A stretch of DNA of 64,000 nt from an uncultured Paracoccaceae bacterium (GTDB lineage: Bacteria > Pseudomonadota > Alphaproteobacteria > Rhodobacterales > Rhodobacteraceae). Below the pieces are notes generated by a model, which did not search any database, was not told where the DNA came from, and saw nothing but the letters and a program-made list of their open reading frames with translations. The stretch covers positions 1-64,000 of the forward strand of contig CAJJBH010000026.1 in the NCBI GenBank assembly GCA_905182355.1, read 5' to 3'. Each line of letters starts with the position of its first letter. The stretch's first letter is position 1. Below, piece after piece: positions 54,655 to 64,000 of this stretch. A program made the translations under genes and the position numbers.

Positions 54655-56759
54655 CTGATCTTCTTATTGAACTCTTCTCCGAAGAAATTCCTGCGCGTAT
54701 GCAGCTTCGTGCCGCCAATGACCTGAAAAAACTGGTCACGGATGGTATGGTCGAGGCGGGATTAACTTACGCATCGGCTGCCGCGTTCAGCACACCGCGC
54801 CGCCTGACTTTGACGGTTGAGGGGATGCTTGATGCTTCGCCTACAACGACCGAAGAACGCAAAGGCCCCAAAGCCGACGCACCGGAAAAAGCAATCGATG
54901 GCTTCTTGCGCGGCGCTGGCCTAACCCGCGACGATCTGATCGAACGTGAAACGCTCAAGGGCAATATTTTGTTTGCCAAAATCACCAAGCCGGGACGCCC
55001 AGCAGCCGACATCGTGGCCGAAGTCCTCGAAAAAACCATCCGTACTTTCCCATGGCCCAAATCCATGCGCTGGGGAAATGGGACGTTAAAATGGGTCCGT
55101 CCGCTGCACTCTATCTTGTGCATCACATCTGCCGAAGATGGGGCAACTATCGTGCCTCTCGATGTTGATGGGATCATCTCGGGCGACCAAACCCAAGGGC
55201 ACCGCTTCCTATCGCCAACGGCATTTTCCGTCACCAGTTTTGACGACTACACCACCAAATTGAAATCCGCGCATGTGGTCCTTGACCCACAGGAACGGGC
55301 CGACGCCATCTGGCATGACGCCACCACCCAAGCCTTCGCAAATGGCCTTGAAGTGGTGGAAGACGCAGGGCTGTTGGCCGAAGTTGCAGGCCTTGTTGAA
55401 TGGCCCGTCGTTCTGATGGGTACTATCGACGAAGACTTCTTGGGCCTGCCGCCCGAAGTGCTGCAAACATCGATGCGCGAACACCAGAAATTCTTCTCCG
55501 TGCGCAATCCTAAAACGGGACGGATCGAACAGTTCATCACCGTCGCCAATCGCACGACAGCGGACAATGGCGCGACGATCCTAGCTGGGAATCAAAAGGT
55601 GCTTTCAGCCCGTCTGGCTGATGCGAAATTTTTCTGGGAAAACGATCTGCGCGTGGCTAAGGCTGGCATGGATGAGTGGCTCAAGTCCCTCGAAAACGTG
55701 ACCTTCCACAACAAACTGGGCACACAAGCCGAGCTGGTAAACCGCATGGCCACACTGGCCCGCGAACTTGCACCCGCCGTTGGGGCCGACCCCGAAATGG
55801 CCGAAAAAGCGGCGCGTCTGGCCAAGGCCGACCTCAGTTCCGAAATGGTCTACGAATTTCCAGAACTTCAAGGGCTTATGGGCCGCTACTACATCGAAGC
55901 ATCAGGTGAAGACGCCGCGATTGCCTCAGCCGCCGAGGAACACTACGCCCCACTAGGCCCATCAGACGACGTGCCAACTGCGCCTGTTTCGGTTGCTGTA
56001 TCTTTGGCTGAGAAGATCGATAAGCTGACAGGGTTCTGGGCGATTGATGAGAAACCTACGGGTTCCAAAGATCCGTTTGCTTTGAGAAGGGCTGCTTTAG
56101 GGATCATTCGCATTTTGGTGGAAAACAACCAAAGTTCATCGCTATTCGCATCTGCGAGAAAAGGCTTTGAAGCACACGGTGTTGAGTTCTTTGATGAAAG
56201 AGATGATGACGATTATACTGGAATGGAGTTCTTGGCCAATCTCCTGTCCTTCATCCACGACCGCCTCAAAGTCTACCTAAAAGACCAAGGCATCCGCCAC
56301 GACATCATCGACGCCTGCATCGCCATGCCAAACAACGACGACATCAACCTCCTCGTAAAACGCGCCCGCGCCCTTAGCGAAACCCTAAAAACCGACGACG
56401 GCGAAAACTTGATCCAAGGGTTCAAACGGGCCAACAAAATGCTATCGGCGGAAGAAGAAAAAGACGGCGTCGAATACTCCTACGGGGCCGACATCAAATT
56501 CGCCGAAACGGACGAGGAACGCAGCCTATTTGCGGCCCTCGACACCGCCGAAGCAGAAATCAAACCCGCAATGGACGCCCAAGATTTTGCCACAGCCATG
56601 TCGGCAATGGCGACCCTGCGGGCACCCATCGACGCGTTTTTCGAAGCCGTACAAATCAACTCTGACAACCCCACTGTACGCAGAAACCGTCTAAACCTGC
56701 TCAGCCGTATCCGCACGATCTGCTCTTCCGTGGCCGACCTTACCAAAATCGAAGGTTGA
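54651..56759 (+). CDS. glyS: glycyl-tRNA synthetase beta subunit
   Basis: 702 residues. Begins MTDLLIELFSEEIPARMQLRA, then KGPKADAPEKAIDGFLRGAGL, TFPWPKSMRWG, HRFLSP, TSMREHQKFFSV and a C-terminal anticodon-binding DALR-like region (PTVRRNRLNLLSRIRTICSSVADLTKIEG). Needed with GlyQ to load tRNA-Gly. Overlaps the DUF6446 gene by 4 bases. Codons about 540-640 use C-ending forms more than the flanks, without changing the frame. Confidence 0.98.
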   Translation: MTDLLIELFSEEIPARMQLRAANDLKKLVTDGMVEAGLTYASAAAFSTPRRLTLTVEGMLDASPTTTEERKGPKADAPEKAIDGFLRGAGLTRDDLIERETLKGNILFAKITKPGRPAADIVAEVLEKTIRTFPWPKSMRWGNGTLKWVRPLHSILCITSAEDGATIVPLDVDGIISGDQTQGHRFLSPTAFSVTSFDDYTTKLKSAHVVLDPQERADAIWHDATTQAFANGLEVVEDAGLLAEVAGLVEWPVVLMGTIDEDFLGLPPEVLQTSMREHQKFFSVRNPKTGRIEQFITVANRTTADNGATILAGNQKVLSARLADAKFFWENDLRVAKAGMDEWLKSLENVTFHNKLGTQAELVNRMATLARELAPAVGADPEMAEKAARLAKADLSSEMVYEFPELQGLMGRYYIEASGEDAAIASAAEEHYAPLGPSDDVPTAPVSVAVSLAEKIDKLTGFWAIDEKPTGSKDPFALRRAALGIIRILVENNQSSSLFASARKGFEAHGVEFFDERDDDDYTGMEFLANLLSFIHDRLKVYLKDQGIRHDIIDACIAMPNNDDINLLVKRARALSETLKTDDGENLIQGFKRANKMLSAEEEKDGVEYSYGADIKFAETDEERSLFAALDTAEAEIKPAMDAQDFATAMSAMATLRAPIDAFFEAVQINSDNPTVRRNRLNLLSRIRTICSSVADLTKIEG

Positions 56760-56764
56760 TCCGC

Positions 56765-56840
56765 ATTCATCTTGCCAAATACACTTCGGGGGAACAGCCC
56801 AAAGGGCAGTGGGGCTGGCCCCCATACGCCGTTCCCCCAA
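56765..56840 (-). repeat. dispersed hairpin repeat, copy D
   Basis: TTCATCTTGCCAAATACAC, then TTCGGGGGAAC and a later GTTCCCCC that together make an outer 8-bp stem. Two small hairpins, CCC-AAA-GGG and GGGGC-TG-GCCCC, lie inside. Same orientation as copy C. It follows glyS directly. Confidence 0.65.
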
Positions 56841-56880
56841 GACACAACCCTAAATCCTTGATTACCTAGGATTCCCGCGT

Positions 56881-59448
56881 ATGCTGCACCTGAAACCAAT
56901 AGGTGCTGCAATGCAGAATAATCCGGATACAACGCTTGTCACGCAAACTGCCACACTGGCAGGGTCCACCCACGGTGGGCGGGCCAAGTGTCTGCAACGT
57001 TTGGTACGCCTTGACCTTCCAGTGCCAACCACAGTTGCGCTAAGTTTTAATGCGGTTTCGAAAATTGCCAAAGGCGAATTGCCTGATATCGAAGCGGTAC
57101 TGTCTCAATTCCCGAAAAACGCCCTGTTGTGTGTGCGCCCATCCTCTGAAGACGCGGATTGGGGGGGACCTAGTGCCGTGCTGAACATCGGCATGAATGA
57201 CGCTCTTTATACTGATATGTGCGATCAACTTGGCACGGATGCGGCCACCACGATCTACACACGTTTTGTGCAATCTTATTCGGTTCATGTGGCGCGTCTT
57301 GATCCCGATATGTTCGACGACGTGGTGGGAGACGGGCGCGAAGGATTAACTGAAACCTTACACGCTTATGAATCTGAAACCGACGAAAAATTCCCCTCAG
57401 ATCTGGCGACACAACTTGCCGCCGTTTTAAGGTCAATGGCGCGCGCGTGGGACGGCACGTCTGCCCGCCTACTGCGTCAAGCAAAAGGTGCACCTGCGGA
57501 TGCGGGGCTTGGGTTGGTTGTACAGCAAATGGCGTTTGGTGTTGGCAAAGCACACAGCGGATCGGGCGTGTTGCAACTGGTCAACTCGGACACAGGCCTG
57601 CCGCAAATCACAGGACGCTACCTGCGCCAAAGCCAAGGGCGTGACGCGCTGGAGGACGAGGCCGAGGCGCTGTTTCTTACTCTTGATCCACGTGGCCCGT
57701 CATTGGAAGAACTTGAACCAAAGTTATTCGAGACGCTGAAGGCCCATGCTGCCTTGGTGCGCAAGAACCTGCGTGAAGAAATGCAGTTGGAATTTACCGT
57801 CGACAACGGTGAACTGCATATTCTTGATGGCGTGCGAATTTCGCGGTCTTCGCGCGCTGCGGTGCGCATTGCTGTCGCCCTTGCCAACGACCAAATAATT
57901 TCACGTCAAGAAGCTTTGATGCGGATTGAGCCGTTCTCGTTGAACGCACTGTTGCACCGCCAAGTGGCGTCTAACGCCAAACGTGACATTATTGGTCACG
58001 GCATCGCCGCCAGTCCTGGGGCAGCAACGGGTAAATTGGTCTTCACTGCAGCAGATGCCCAAGCCAGCGCTGCACGTGATGAAGACTGCATTCTTGTACG
58101 CCGTGAAACATCACCCGAAGATATTCGTGGAATGCACGCGGCCCGTGCCGTTCTAACTGAACGCGGTGGCATGACAAGCCACGCGGCAGTGATTGGGCGC
58201 GGCATCGGACTGCCCTGTATTGTTGGCGTATCTGACATTCGCTTTCAAACCGCGAAAAAACAGTTGATGCTGCAAGACGGCCGTATCCTTGAAGAAAGTG
58301 ACGTGGTGACCGTCGATGGCACTTCTGGTCAGGTTCTTTTGGGTGTTGTGGCGATGCAAGAAGCGGCCCTTGAAGACGCCTTTCAAACATTGATGGAATG
58401 GGCGGACACCGAGCGCGATATCGAAATTCGTGCGAATGCTGATACGCCTGCAGATGCGCAAACCGCCCGTAATTTCAATGCTCAGGGCATTGGCCTGTGC
58501 CGGACCGAGCACATGTTTTTTGACGCAGGACGCCTGACCGTTATGCGCGAGATGATCTTTGCCCAAAGTTCATCTGACAGGCGTGCAGTCCTAGAACGGT
58601 TGCTGCCCATGCAGCGCGACGATTTTATTCAACTTTTCCGTATTATGGAGGGTCAACCGGTTTGCATCCGCTTTCTGGATCCTCCGTTGCATGAATTTCT
58701 GCCCCATGATCGCGATGGACAACGTGACCTGGCCGAAGCCCTGAATTTGCCGCTGTCTGACGTGACACGCCGCATTGAGTCTATGACAGAATATAACCCG
58801 ATGCTGGGTCTGCGCGGTGTGCGCCTTGGCGTCACGATGCCTGAGATTTACGAAATGCAGGCACGGGCTGTTTTTGAGGCCGCAATTGAGGTCAGTCGGG
58901 ATGGTACACAATTGGTGCCAGAAATTATGATCCCGTTGGTCAGTGCCAAACGCGAAGTTGAATTGGTGAAGACCAGCGTTGACGGTGTCGCCGCAGCGGT
59001 GCGCACTGAACAAGATGCAGATTTCGACTATCGCCTTGGTGTGATGGTGGAAACGCCACGTGCGGCCCTTAGGGCCGGTGATATTGCTCAGCACTGTGCC
59101 TTCCTTAGCTTCGGGACAAATGACTTGACGCAGATGACCTACGGTCTTAGCCGCGATGACGCTGGGCGGTTCATGTCAGATTATGTGCAACAAGAAGTAT
59201 TCGCCGAAGACCCGTTTCGTACACTTGATGTCGACGGCGTGGGCGAATTGTTGCAATTGGGTGCGGACAGGGGACGTGCGACACATCCAGACATAACCCT
59301 GTCGATTTGTGGCGAACACGGCGGCAATCCCGAATCAATCGCCTTCTGCCGTGCAGCTGGTTTTAACTATGTTTCGTGTTCTCCTTTTCGTGTTCCGGTT
59401 GCGCGTCTTGCCGCAGCCCAGTTGGCGATTAGGGACAAAACAGGGTAG
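56881..59448 (+). CDS. diverged pyruvate phosphate dikinase (PEP-utilizing enzyme)
   Basis: 855 residues in the PPDK order. The N-terminal ATP-grasp is altered: LLCVRPSSEDADWGGPSAVLNIG instead of the usual RSGA...PGMMDT loop, and LHILDGVRIS where PPDK has a QTR glutamine. The phosphohistidine domain is intact with GGMTSHAAVIGRG (His434). The C-terminal barrel has CRTEHMFFD, the conserved PVCIRFLDPPLHEFLP and the catalytic Cys810 in SICGEHGGNP. It could link PEP and pyruvate, but the ATP site needs checking. ATG 56911 is an alternative start. Confidence 0.85.
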   Translation: MLHLKPIGAAMQNNPDTTLVTQTATLAGSTHGGRAKCLQRLVRLDLPVPTTVALSFNAVSKIAKGELPDIEAVLSQFPKNALLCVRPSSEDADWGGPSAVLNIGMNDALYTDMCDQLGTDAATTIYTRFVQSYSVHVARLDPDMFDDVVGDGREGLTETLHAYESETDEKFPSDLATQLAAVLRSMARAWDGTSARLLRQAKGAPADAGLGLVVQQMAFGVGKAHSGSGVLQLVNSDTGLPQITGRYLRQSQGRDALEDEAEALFLTLDPRGPSLEELEPKLFETLKAHAALVRKNLREEMQLEFTVDNGELHILDGVRISRSSRAAVRIAVALANDQIISRQEALMRIEPFSLNALLHRQVASNAKRDIIGHGIAASPGAATGKLVFTAADAQASAARDEDCILVRRETSPEDIRGMHAARAVLTERGGMTSHAAVIGRGIGLPCIVGVSDIRFQTAKKQLMLQDGRILEESDVVTVDGTSGQVLLGVVAMQEAALEDAFQTLMEWADTERDIEIRANADTPADAQTARNFNAQGIGLCRTEHMFFDAGRLTVMREMIFAQSSSDRRAVLERLLPMQRDDFIQLFRIMEGQPVCIRFLDPPLHEFLPHDRDGQRDLAEALNLPLSDVTRRIESMTEYNPMLGLRGVRLGVTMPEIYEMQARAVFEAAIEVSRDGTQLVPEIMIPLVSAKREVELVKTSVDGVAAAVRTEQDADFDYRLGVMVETPRAALRAGDIAQHCAFLSFGTNDLTQMTYGLSRDDAGRFMSDYVQQEVFAEDPFRTLDVDGVGELLQLGADRGRATHPDITLSICGEHGGNPESIAFCRAAGFNYVSCSPFRVPVARLAAAQLAIRDKTG

Positions 59449-59600
59449 GGGGTGATCTTCCTATCCGCTACATTCAGTGTGACATCATATTTTTGTGGGC
59501 TTTTCCAAAGGCGTGCAGTTTTGACATGTCCCTACGTATACTGGACGAACACTTCCAAAACCTCTAAATGGCGGTGAACGAAACAACGCTGGAGCGCCGA

Positions 59601-60239
59601 ATGCGTGCCGCCAAAATTTTGAAACTTGCGCTTTGCGTCACTGCGACACTTGTCGTGCCATTGTCGGCCTCCGCGAATGAAGCACAGGCCAAGGCCCTGC
59701 AGAAAACCGAGAAGCGTGGTTTGTCATCTGTTTCAAAGCTAAAGTTAAATAGTCTGGTCAAAGCGCCACCTAAGGCGAAAGGGGTGCATTTTTCGCGCGT
59801 CTGGCTGGATGCACAACCCAAAGCCAAAGGCGACGCTCAATGGGCCTGCTTGTCCGAAGCTTTGTACTTTGAAGCACGTGGCGAAACGGTCAAAGGTCAA
59901 TTTGCTGTGGCCGAAGTTATTATGAACCGCGTGGCGCACTCCCGCTTTCCGCAGACACTTTGTGGCGTGATCAATCAAGGTACTGGTAAAAAGTATGGCT
60001 GCCAATTCACCTATACATGTGATGGCATTGCAGAAAAAATTAATGAACCAAGGGCATTCTCACGTGTGTCAAAGGTGGCACGTGCCGTGATTGACAGCAA
60101 AGCGCCAAAATTGACCAATGGTGCAACCCATTATCATACGACTGCTGTTAGCCCTAGTTGGGGACGGGTTTATACCAAGGTTGCTCGGATTGGCGTTCAC
60201 ATTTTTTATCGACATAACGTCCGTTCGGTGTCCAACTGA
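59601..60239 (+). CDS. SleB/CwlJ-type cell wall hydrolase
   Basis: 212 residues from the ATG at 59601, which has GGAG 6 nt upstream. Signal peptide MRAAKILKLALCVTATLVVPLSASA. The Hydrolase_2 domain starts WACLSEALYFEARGETVKGQFAVAEVIMNRVAHSRFP, with the catalytic Glu in the ARGE motif, followed by GCQFTYTCDG and ATHYHTTAVSPSWG. It cleaves peptidoglycan in the periplasm. Monocistronic. Confidence 0.92.
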   Translation: MRAAKILKLALCVTATLVVPLSASANEAQAKALQKTEKRGLSSVSKLKLNSLVKAPPKAKGVHFSRVWLDAQPKAKGDAQWACLSEALYFEARGETVKGQFAVAEVIMNRVAHSRFPQTLCGVINQGTGKKYGCQFTYTCDGIAEKINEPRAFSRVSKVARAVIDSKAPKLTNGATHYHTTAVSPSWGRVYTKVARIGVHIFYRHNVRSVSN

Positions 60240-60362
60240 TTTCACTTTGCATGTCAGCTTGGCCGTTTTTGTGCTCTGGCCTGACGGAAATCGCACTGGT
60301 ATACGCCTATTGCCTGCCTAAAAGGGGCGCATTCCAGTTGCCTGACTGAAGGGTCCGACCTT

Positions 60363-61286
60363 ATGAGTTCTGAAGTTCGCCTTGCATTTGCACACCCGTC
60401 TGAACGGGCTGATGCGACAGCCCCTAGCGGTCCGCTGGATCGTATTTCCGTGCGTGATCATATCGTAGACGTCGAAATTGGGGCATTTCAGGCCGAGCGC
60501 GGCGTCACCCAGCGCATCAGCTTCAATATTGTGGTCGAAGTCTCACCGCTGACGGGTCCCATTGATGACGATGTGGATCGTATCCTAAGCTATGACAAAG
60601 TAACCGAAGCCATTGCGTTTGAATTGGCGGATGAACGGCTAAACTTGTTGGAAACCCTGGCCGAACGGGTTGCGGATCGCATCCTTCTTGAGCCCCAAGC
60701 GATGCGGACGTTCGTGCGGATCGAAAAGCTGGACCGTGGATCTGGTGCTTTGGGTGTCGAAATCGTGCGGGCGCGTGCTGATATAGCAACCGTTGAAATG
60801 GCACCGGAAGAGGCGCAGCATCCCGAACTGGTGTACCTTTCAAATGCGGCAATCGCATCGCCAAATTTTGGTGGATGGATCGATCAATTGCAGCAAGGGG
60901 GGCGTCCACTTGTGTTGTGCGTTGGTGCCGCTGACATTGCGGCTCCGCAGACCGGGCATAAAATGACCCAGCGTCGCGTTGACTTGCTGGCCATCGAACA
61001 AAACGCATGGGTTTTGGCTGCAAACGATGATCGGTGTGTGGTTGTTGAAACCCGTACCGAATTGGAATGGGCAATGCGACACGGTCAAATTTGCGTCTGG
61101 GCACCTTCCAAGATTGTGCTTGATGCAGTGGACGGTCCGTCAGCGCAGCCAAGTGATGCGGTTGCTTTGGCGTCGTGGTTTGCGTCCACATTTGATGCTC
61201 AAGAAATGATCGTGATAGGGGCAGACCTACCTGTTGACGCCGCTGTTCCACTGCGGGCTGTTGGTATAGATCAAGCGGCGCTTTGA
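60363..61286 (+). CDS. folB: dihydroneopterin aldolase with C-terminal amino-acid-kinase-like extension
   Basis: 307 residues. Residues about 25-140 are the FolB fold (DRISVRDHIVDVEIGAFQAERGVTQRISFNIVVEV, ILSYDKVTEAIAFELADERLNLLETLAERVADRIL), the usual full length. About 165 further residues follow. GRPLVLCVGAADI, RRVDLLAIEQNAWVLAAN, GQICVWAPSKIVLDA and SDAVALASWFASTFDAQEMIVIGAD resemble the middle and end of an amino acid kinase fold. Converts dihydroneopterin to 6-hydroxymethyldihydropterin. The extension's role is unknown. Confidence 0.85.
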   Translation: MSSEVRLAFAHPSERADATAPSGPLDRISVRDHIVDVEIGAFQAERGVTQRISFNIVVEVSPLTGPIDDDVDRILSYDKVTEAIAFELADERLNLLETLAERVADRILLEPQAMRTFVRIEKLDRGSGALGVEIVRARADIATVEMAPEEAQHPELVYLSNAAIASPNFGGWIDQLQQGGRPLVLCVGAADIAAPQTGHKMTQRRVDLLAIEQNAWVLAANDDRCVVVETRTELEWAMRHGQICVWAPSKIVLDAVDGPSAQPSDAVALASWFASTFDAQEMIVIGADLPVDAAVPLRAVGIDQAAL

Positions 61287-61290
61287 ACAT

Positions 61291-62301
61291 ATGGCACGCT
61301 ATGTCCGCCCTTTGGTTCAGACCGGACTAGCCCGGCCTGATGAAGCTGAGACTTTGGCTGGTGGCTGGGGTTGGTTCACCCATGTTGAAATACTAATGCG
61401 TGACGCGGCACCTATTGTCGCCCTAGCCTCTGACCTTACAGACGGCGAACTTTCGCGTCTCACATCCCCACGTCCAGACATCGCAGGTTTATCCTTTGAT
61501 TTGCCCTGCATAATGGGAATTCTGAACGTTACACCAGACAGTTTCTCAGATGGGGGACGACACAGTGATATGGGCGATGCTATTAAATCGGCAAAACTAA
61601 TGGTAGCTCAAGGTGCTGACATAATTGACATAGGTGGCGAATCCACTCGCCCAGGTTCTATCGAAGTCGCCGCACATGACGAAATCACACGTACTGCCCC
61701 CGTTATCCAAGGGTTGCGAGACGCAGGATTTAAAACGTCCATCTCGATTGATACGCGCAAAGCGACAGTGGGGCAGGCAGCCTTGACTGCGGGCGCTGAC
61801 CTTGTGAACGATGTCTCTGGATTTATCTTTGATGCGAACCTTGCAAGGGTTTGTGCCAATCAGTTTGCACCAGTCTGTATTATGCATGCCATGGGTGACC
61901 CCGCAACGATGCAGGAAAACCCGCAGTATGATGACGTCCTGTTAGACGTTTACGATTTCCTAGACGCACGGATTGATGCGCTGACGGCGATCGGTATCCC
62001 ACGTAGTTCCATAATCGCGGACCCCGGAATCGGTTTTGGGAAAACCCAAAGTCATAACCTAGCTATTCTTAATCGGATCAGCCTGTTTCACTGTCTTGGC
62101 GTGCCAATTCTACTTGGGGCATCCCGCAAACGGTTCATTGGGACCATCGGCAAAGAACCGCAGGCCGACAAGCGTGGGGCAGGGTCAATTGGGGTAGCAT
62201 TGGCGGCAATTACGCAAGGTGTACAGGTCATGCGTGTGCATGATGTAGCAGAACATGCCCAAGCCATTGCGCTATGGCACGTTTGCGTGGCACAAGATTG
62301 A
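61291..62301 (+). CDS. folP: dihydropteroate synthase
   Basis: 336 residues. The catalytic TIM barrel starts at [19 protein letters not shown] (about residue 70), with [29 protein letters not shown] and [10 protein letters not shown]. The first 65 residues are an N-terminal extension ([30 protein letters not shown]) common in Rhodobacteraceae. Gap to folB is 4 nt; glmM starts 1 nt after the stop, giving a folB-folP-glmM operon. Confidence 0.97.
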   Translation: MARYVRPLVQTGLARPDEAETLAGGWGWFTHVEILMRDAAPIVALASDLTDGELSRLTSPRPDIAGLSFDLPCIMGILNVTPDSFSDGGRHSDMGDAIKSAKLMVAQGADIIDIGGESTRPGSIEVAAHDEITRTAPVIQGLRDAGFKTSISIDTRKATVGQAALTAGADLVNDVSGFIFDANLARVCANQFAPVCIMHAMGDPATMQENPQYDDVLLDVYDFLDARIDALTAIGIPRSSIIADPGIGFGKTQSHNLAILNRISLFHCLGVPILLGASRKRFIGTIGKEPQADKRGAGSIGVALAAITQGVQVMRVHDVAEHAQAIALWHVCVAQD

Positions 62302-62302
62302 T

Positions 62303-63649
62303 ATGACAAAACTTTTTGGTACCGACGGCGTGCGCGGCACAGCCAATATGCACCCTATGACCGCCGAAATGGCACTGCGCATTGGCGCGGCTGTCGGTCG
62401 ATACTTCAAACATGATGCAAAAGGTGTGCATCGTGTTGTGATTGGTAAGGATACCCGACTTTCGGGATATATGTTTGAAAGCGCGCTGACGGCGGGGCTG
62501 ACAAGCACAGGTATGAACGTGCTTTTGCTTGGCCCTGTGCCAACACCCGCAGTGGGTCTATTGACGCGATCCATGCGCGCCGATCTAGGTGTAATGATTT
62601 CTGCCAGCCACAATCCTGCCATCGACAACGGTATCAAGTTTTTTGGACCAGATGGTTTCAAACTGTCTGATGTCGTGGAGGCCGAGATTGAAGCGCTTGT
62701 AGCATCGGGCGTTGAGCCGATTGAGCCAGGAAATATTGGGCGTGCAAAACGCGTTGACGATGGTCGGTTCAGATATATCGAGCGGGTTAAATGGTCCTTC
62801 CCACGTCAAACACGACTTGATGGTCTGAAAATCGTTGTCGATTGCGCGAATGGTGCGGCCCATAAGGTTGCGCCTGATGCCCTTTGGGAGTTGGGCGCAA
62901 CGGTTGTCGCTGTTGGCAACAATCCGAACGGGACCAACATCAACGAAGGATGTGGATCAACCAATCCACAAATGGCGGCTGAAGCGGTTGTGGCCCACGG
63001 CGCAGATCTTGGGGTTTGTTTGGACGGCGATGCTGATCGCGTGATTTTGATCGATGAAAATGGTAAGATCGGCGATGGCGATCAATTTATGGCGCTGATG
63101 GCGTCGCGTTGGGGGGCCGAAGGGCGCCTAAAAGGCAATTCACTTGTGGCGACTGTGATGTCCAATCTAGGACTTGAACGGTTCCTTGAAGGCAAAGGTT
63201 TGAACCTCGAACGTACCGGAGTTGGAGACCGTTACGTGGTCGAACGGATGCGCCAGGGTGGCTTTAACCTTGGGGGCGAACAGTCGGGCCACATCGTTAT
63301 GACGGACCATGCGACGACGGGTGATGGCCTGATGGCTAGCTTGCAATTCATGGCGGAAATGATCCGAAGTGGTAAGCCTGCAAGTGAACTGCTGAACTGC
63401 TTTGAGCCTGTACCACAGCTGCTTAAAAACGTGCGCTATTGCGCCGATCAATATCCGCTTGATGATGCTTCGGTTCAGGCCGCGATTGCGCAGTCAGAGT
63501 CTGATTTGGTTGGCAACGGACGTTTGCTGATCCGCAAATCAGGTACCGAACCATTGGTGCGGGTGATGGCTGAGTCTGAAGACGAGGGTATTTTGAACCA
63601 AGCTGTGGACAGCATTGTTGCTGCGGTCGAAAACGCGGTTGCGAAGTGA
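62303..63649 (+). CDS. glmM: phosphoglucosamine mutase
   Basis: 448 residues. Interconverts glucosamine 6- and 1-phosphate for peptidoglycan. Begins [15 protein letters not shown]. Active-site Ser102 is in [14 protein letters not shown], metal loop DGDADRVI, sugar loop GEQSGHIV and phosphate loop [14 protein letters not shown]. The longer frame upstream runs through folP and is rejected. Confidence 0.98.
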   Translation: MTKLFGTDGVRGTANMHPMTAEMALRIGAAVGRYFKHDAKGVHRVVIGKDTRLSGYMFESALTAGLTSTGMNVLLLGPVPTPAVGLLTRSMRADLGVMISASHNPAIDNGIKFFGPDGFKLSDVVEAEIEALVASGVEPIEPGNIGRAKRVDDGRFRYIERVKWSFPRQTRLDGLKIVVDCANGAAHKVAPDALWELGATVVAVGNNPNGTNINEGCGSTNPQMAAEAVVAHGADLGVCLDGDADRVILIDENGKIGDGDQFMALMASRWGAEGRLKGNSLVATVMSNLGLERFLEGKGLNLERTGVGDRYVVERMRQGGFNLGGEQSGHIVMTDHATTGDGLMASLQFMAEMIRSGKPASELLNCFEPVPQLLKNVRYCADQYPLDDASVQAAIAQSESDLVGNGRLLIRKSGTEPLVRVMAESEDEGILNQAVDSIVAAVENAVAK

Positions 63650-63704
63650 CCAAAGTCTTGAATTAAAATAAAATCCTGTTGTGTCGTCTTGCGTAAGCCG
63701 GTTC

Positions 63705-64000
63705 CTAGTTCTTACCGAACAGCCGGCGAAATGCGCCGTATTGGGATAAGCCTACACCTGCTAGGATCAGCATCATCGCCCACAAAAGCGAGGCTGGCAG
63801 TGGCTCTCCCAACAGCACGGCACCCAAAACGACCGACCACACAGGCACCTGATAATTGGTGATGGACATAAACACGGGTCCCGCGGATCGGATAACCAAT
63901 GTGCGCAAGAAATTCGCGGCAGCCGTTGGGATCAATCCTAAAAAGATAATAACCATCAAGGTCTTAGGATCCGGCATTGGTGGGAACCCTTCAACGACCA
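63705..64000 (-). CDS. EamA/DMT transporter, C-terminal part (5' end outside window)
   Basis: The frame is open to the window edge. About 98 residues are visible: IIFLGLIPTAAANFLRTLVI, SITNYQVPVWSVVLGAVLLGEPLPASLLWAMMLILAGVGLSQY, the last three or four helices of an EamA protein. It converges on glmM with a 55-nt gap that shows no clear terminator. Confidence 0.8.
   Translation of the reverse strand, partial: VVEGFPPMPDPKTLMVIIFLGLIPTAAANFLRTLVIRSAGPVFMSITNYQVPVWSVVLGAVLLGEPLPASLLWAMMLILAGVGLSQYGAFRRLFGKN

Noticed and set aside
60523-61290. 255-codon minus-strand open frame opposite folB
   Set aside because: The folB frame has clear homology and coupling to folP; the antisense frame has none.

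Overview
This is a chromosomal window from an alphaproteobacterium, most likely a marine member of the Roseobacter lineage (Rhodobacteraceae). That reading rests on the gene content and order: purA followed by DUF2842, hflK-hflC-DUF2065-Do protease, glyQ-DUF6446-glyS, a SAM-II riboswitch ahead of metZ, a long FolB, and moderate GC. No rRNA, tRNA, phage, insertion sequence or CRISPR array is visible. Most of the window is housekeeping DNA with a few accessory loci, several decaying genes and a dispersed intergenic repeat.

1-7.5 kb: one minus-strand transport and catabolism operon. It carries an ABC ATPase, a periplasmic amino-acid-type binding protein, two permeases, two glutamine-synthetase-like ligases, a class I amidotransferase and an FAD oxidoreductase cut by the window edge. 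The layout suggests uptake of an amine or amino acid followed by gamma-glutamylation and oxidation, as in the Puu putrescine route. The first permease appears to start at AUU, just behind an intrinsic terminator. 7.6-13.2 kb: an orphan PhnD-like protein, a TerB-like protein, a decayed gene, DUF1330, rlmJ, an ACT protein behind a striking dyad, an Hsp70/YegD-like ATPase, a 2OG-oxygenase-like protein and a tiny Cys/His protein. 13.2-20.6 kb: pyrG, secG, a cobalt-type nitrile hydratase trio, purA and an MFS exporter.

20.7-34.4 kb: a very acidic 688-residue protein of unknown function, thiamine pyrophosphokinase, twin EamA exporters with serine dehydratase and a GST, rpiA, glutathione reductase, and the HflKC/Do protease quality-control cluster. 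34.4-44.7 kb: a frameshifted lipoprotein gene, a [2Fe-2S] ferredoxin, a VCBS-repeat protein, purD, xseA, folE2, metZ under a SAM-II riboswitch plus a terminator, ispZ, a third EamA protein and ftsY.

44.7-64 kb: a lytic transglycosylase pseudogene, an orphan NuoE-NuoF (FdsB-type) fusion, TrkH coupled to a ThDP decarboxylase-like enzyme, a secreted SPOR/PG-binding/trypsin-fold protein whose catalytic triad is lost, the glycyl-tRNA synthetase operon, a diverged pyruvate phosphate dikinase, a cell-wall hydrolase, and a folB-folP-glmM cluster in which FolB carries a long second domain. The less-explored items are that pseudoprotease, the FolB extension, the acidic protein, the AUU-started permease, the SAM-II/terminator leader and a four-copy hairpin repeat.
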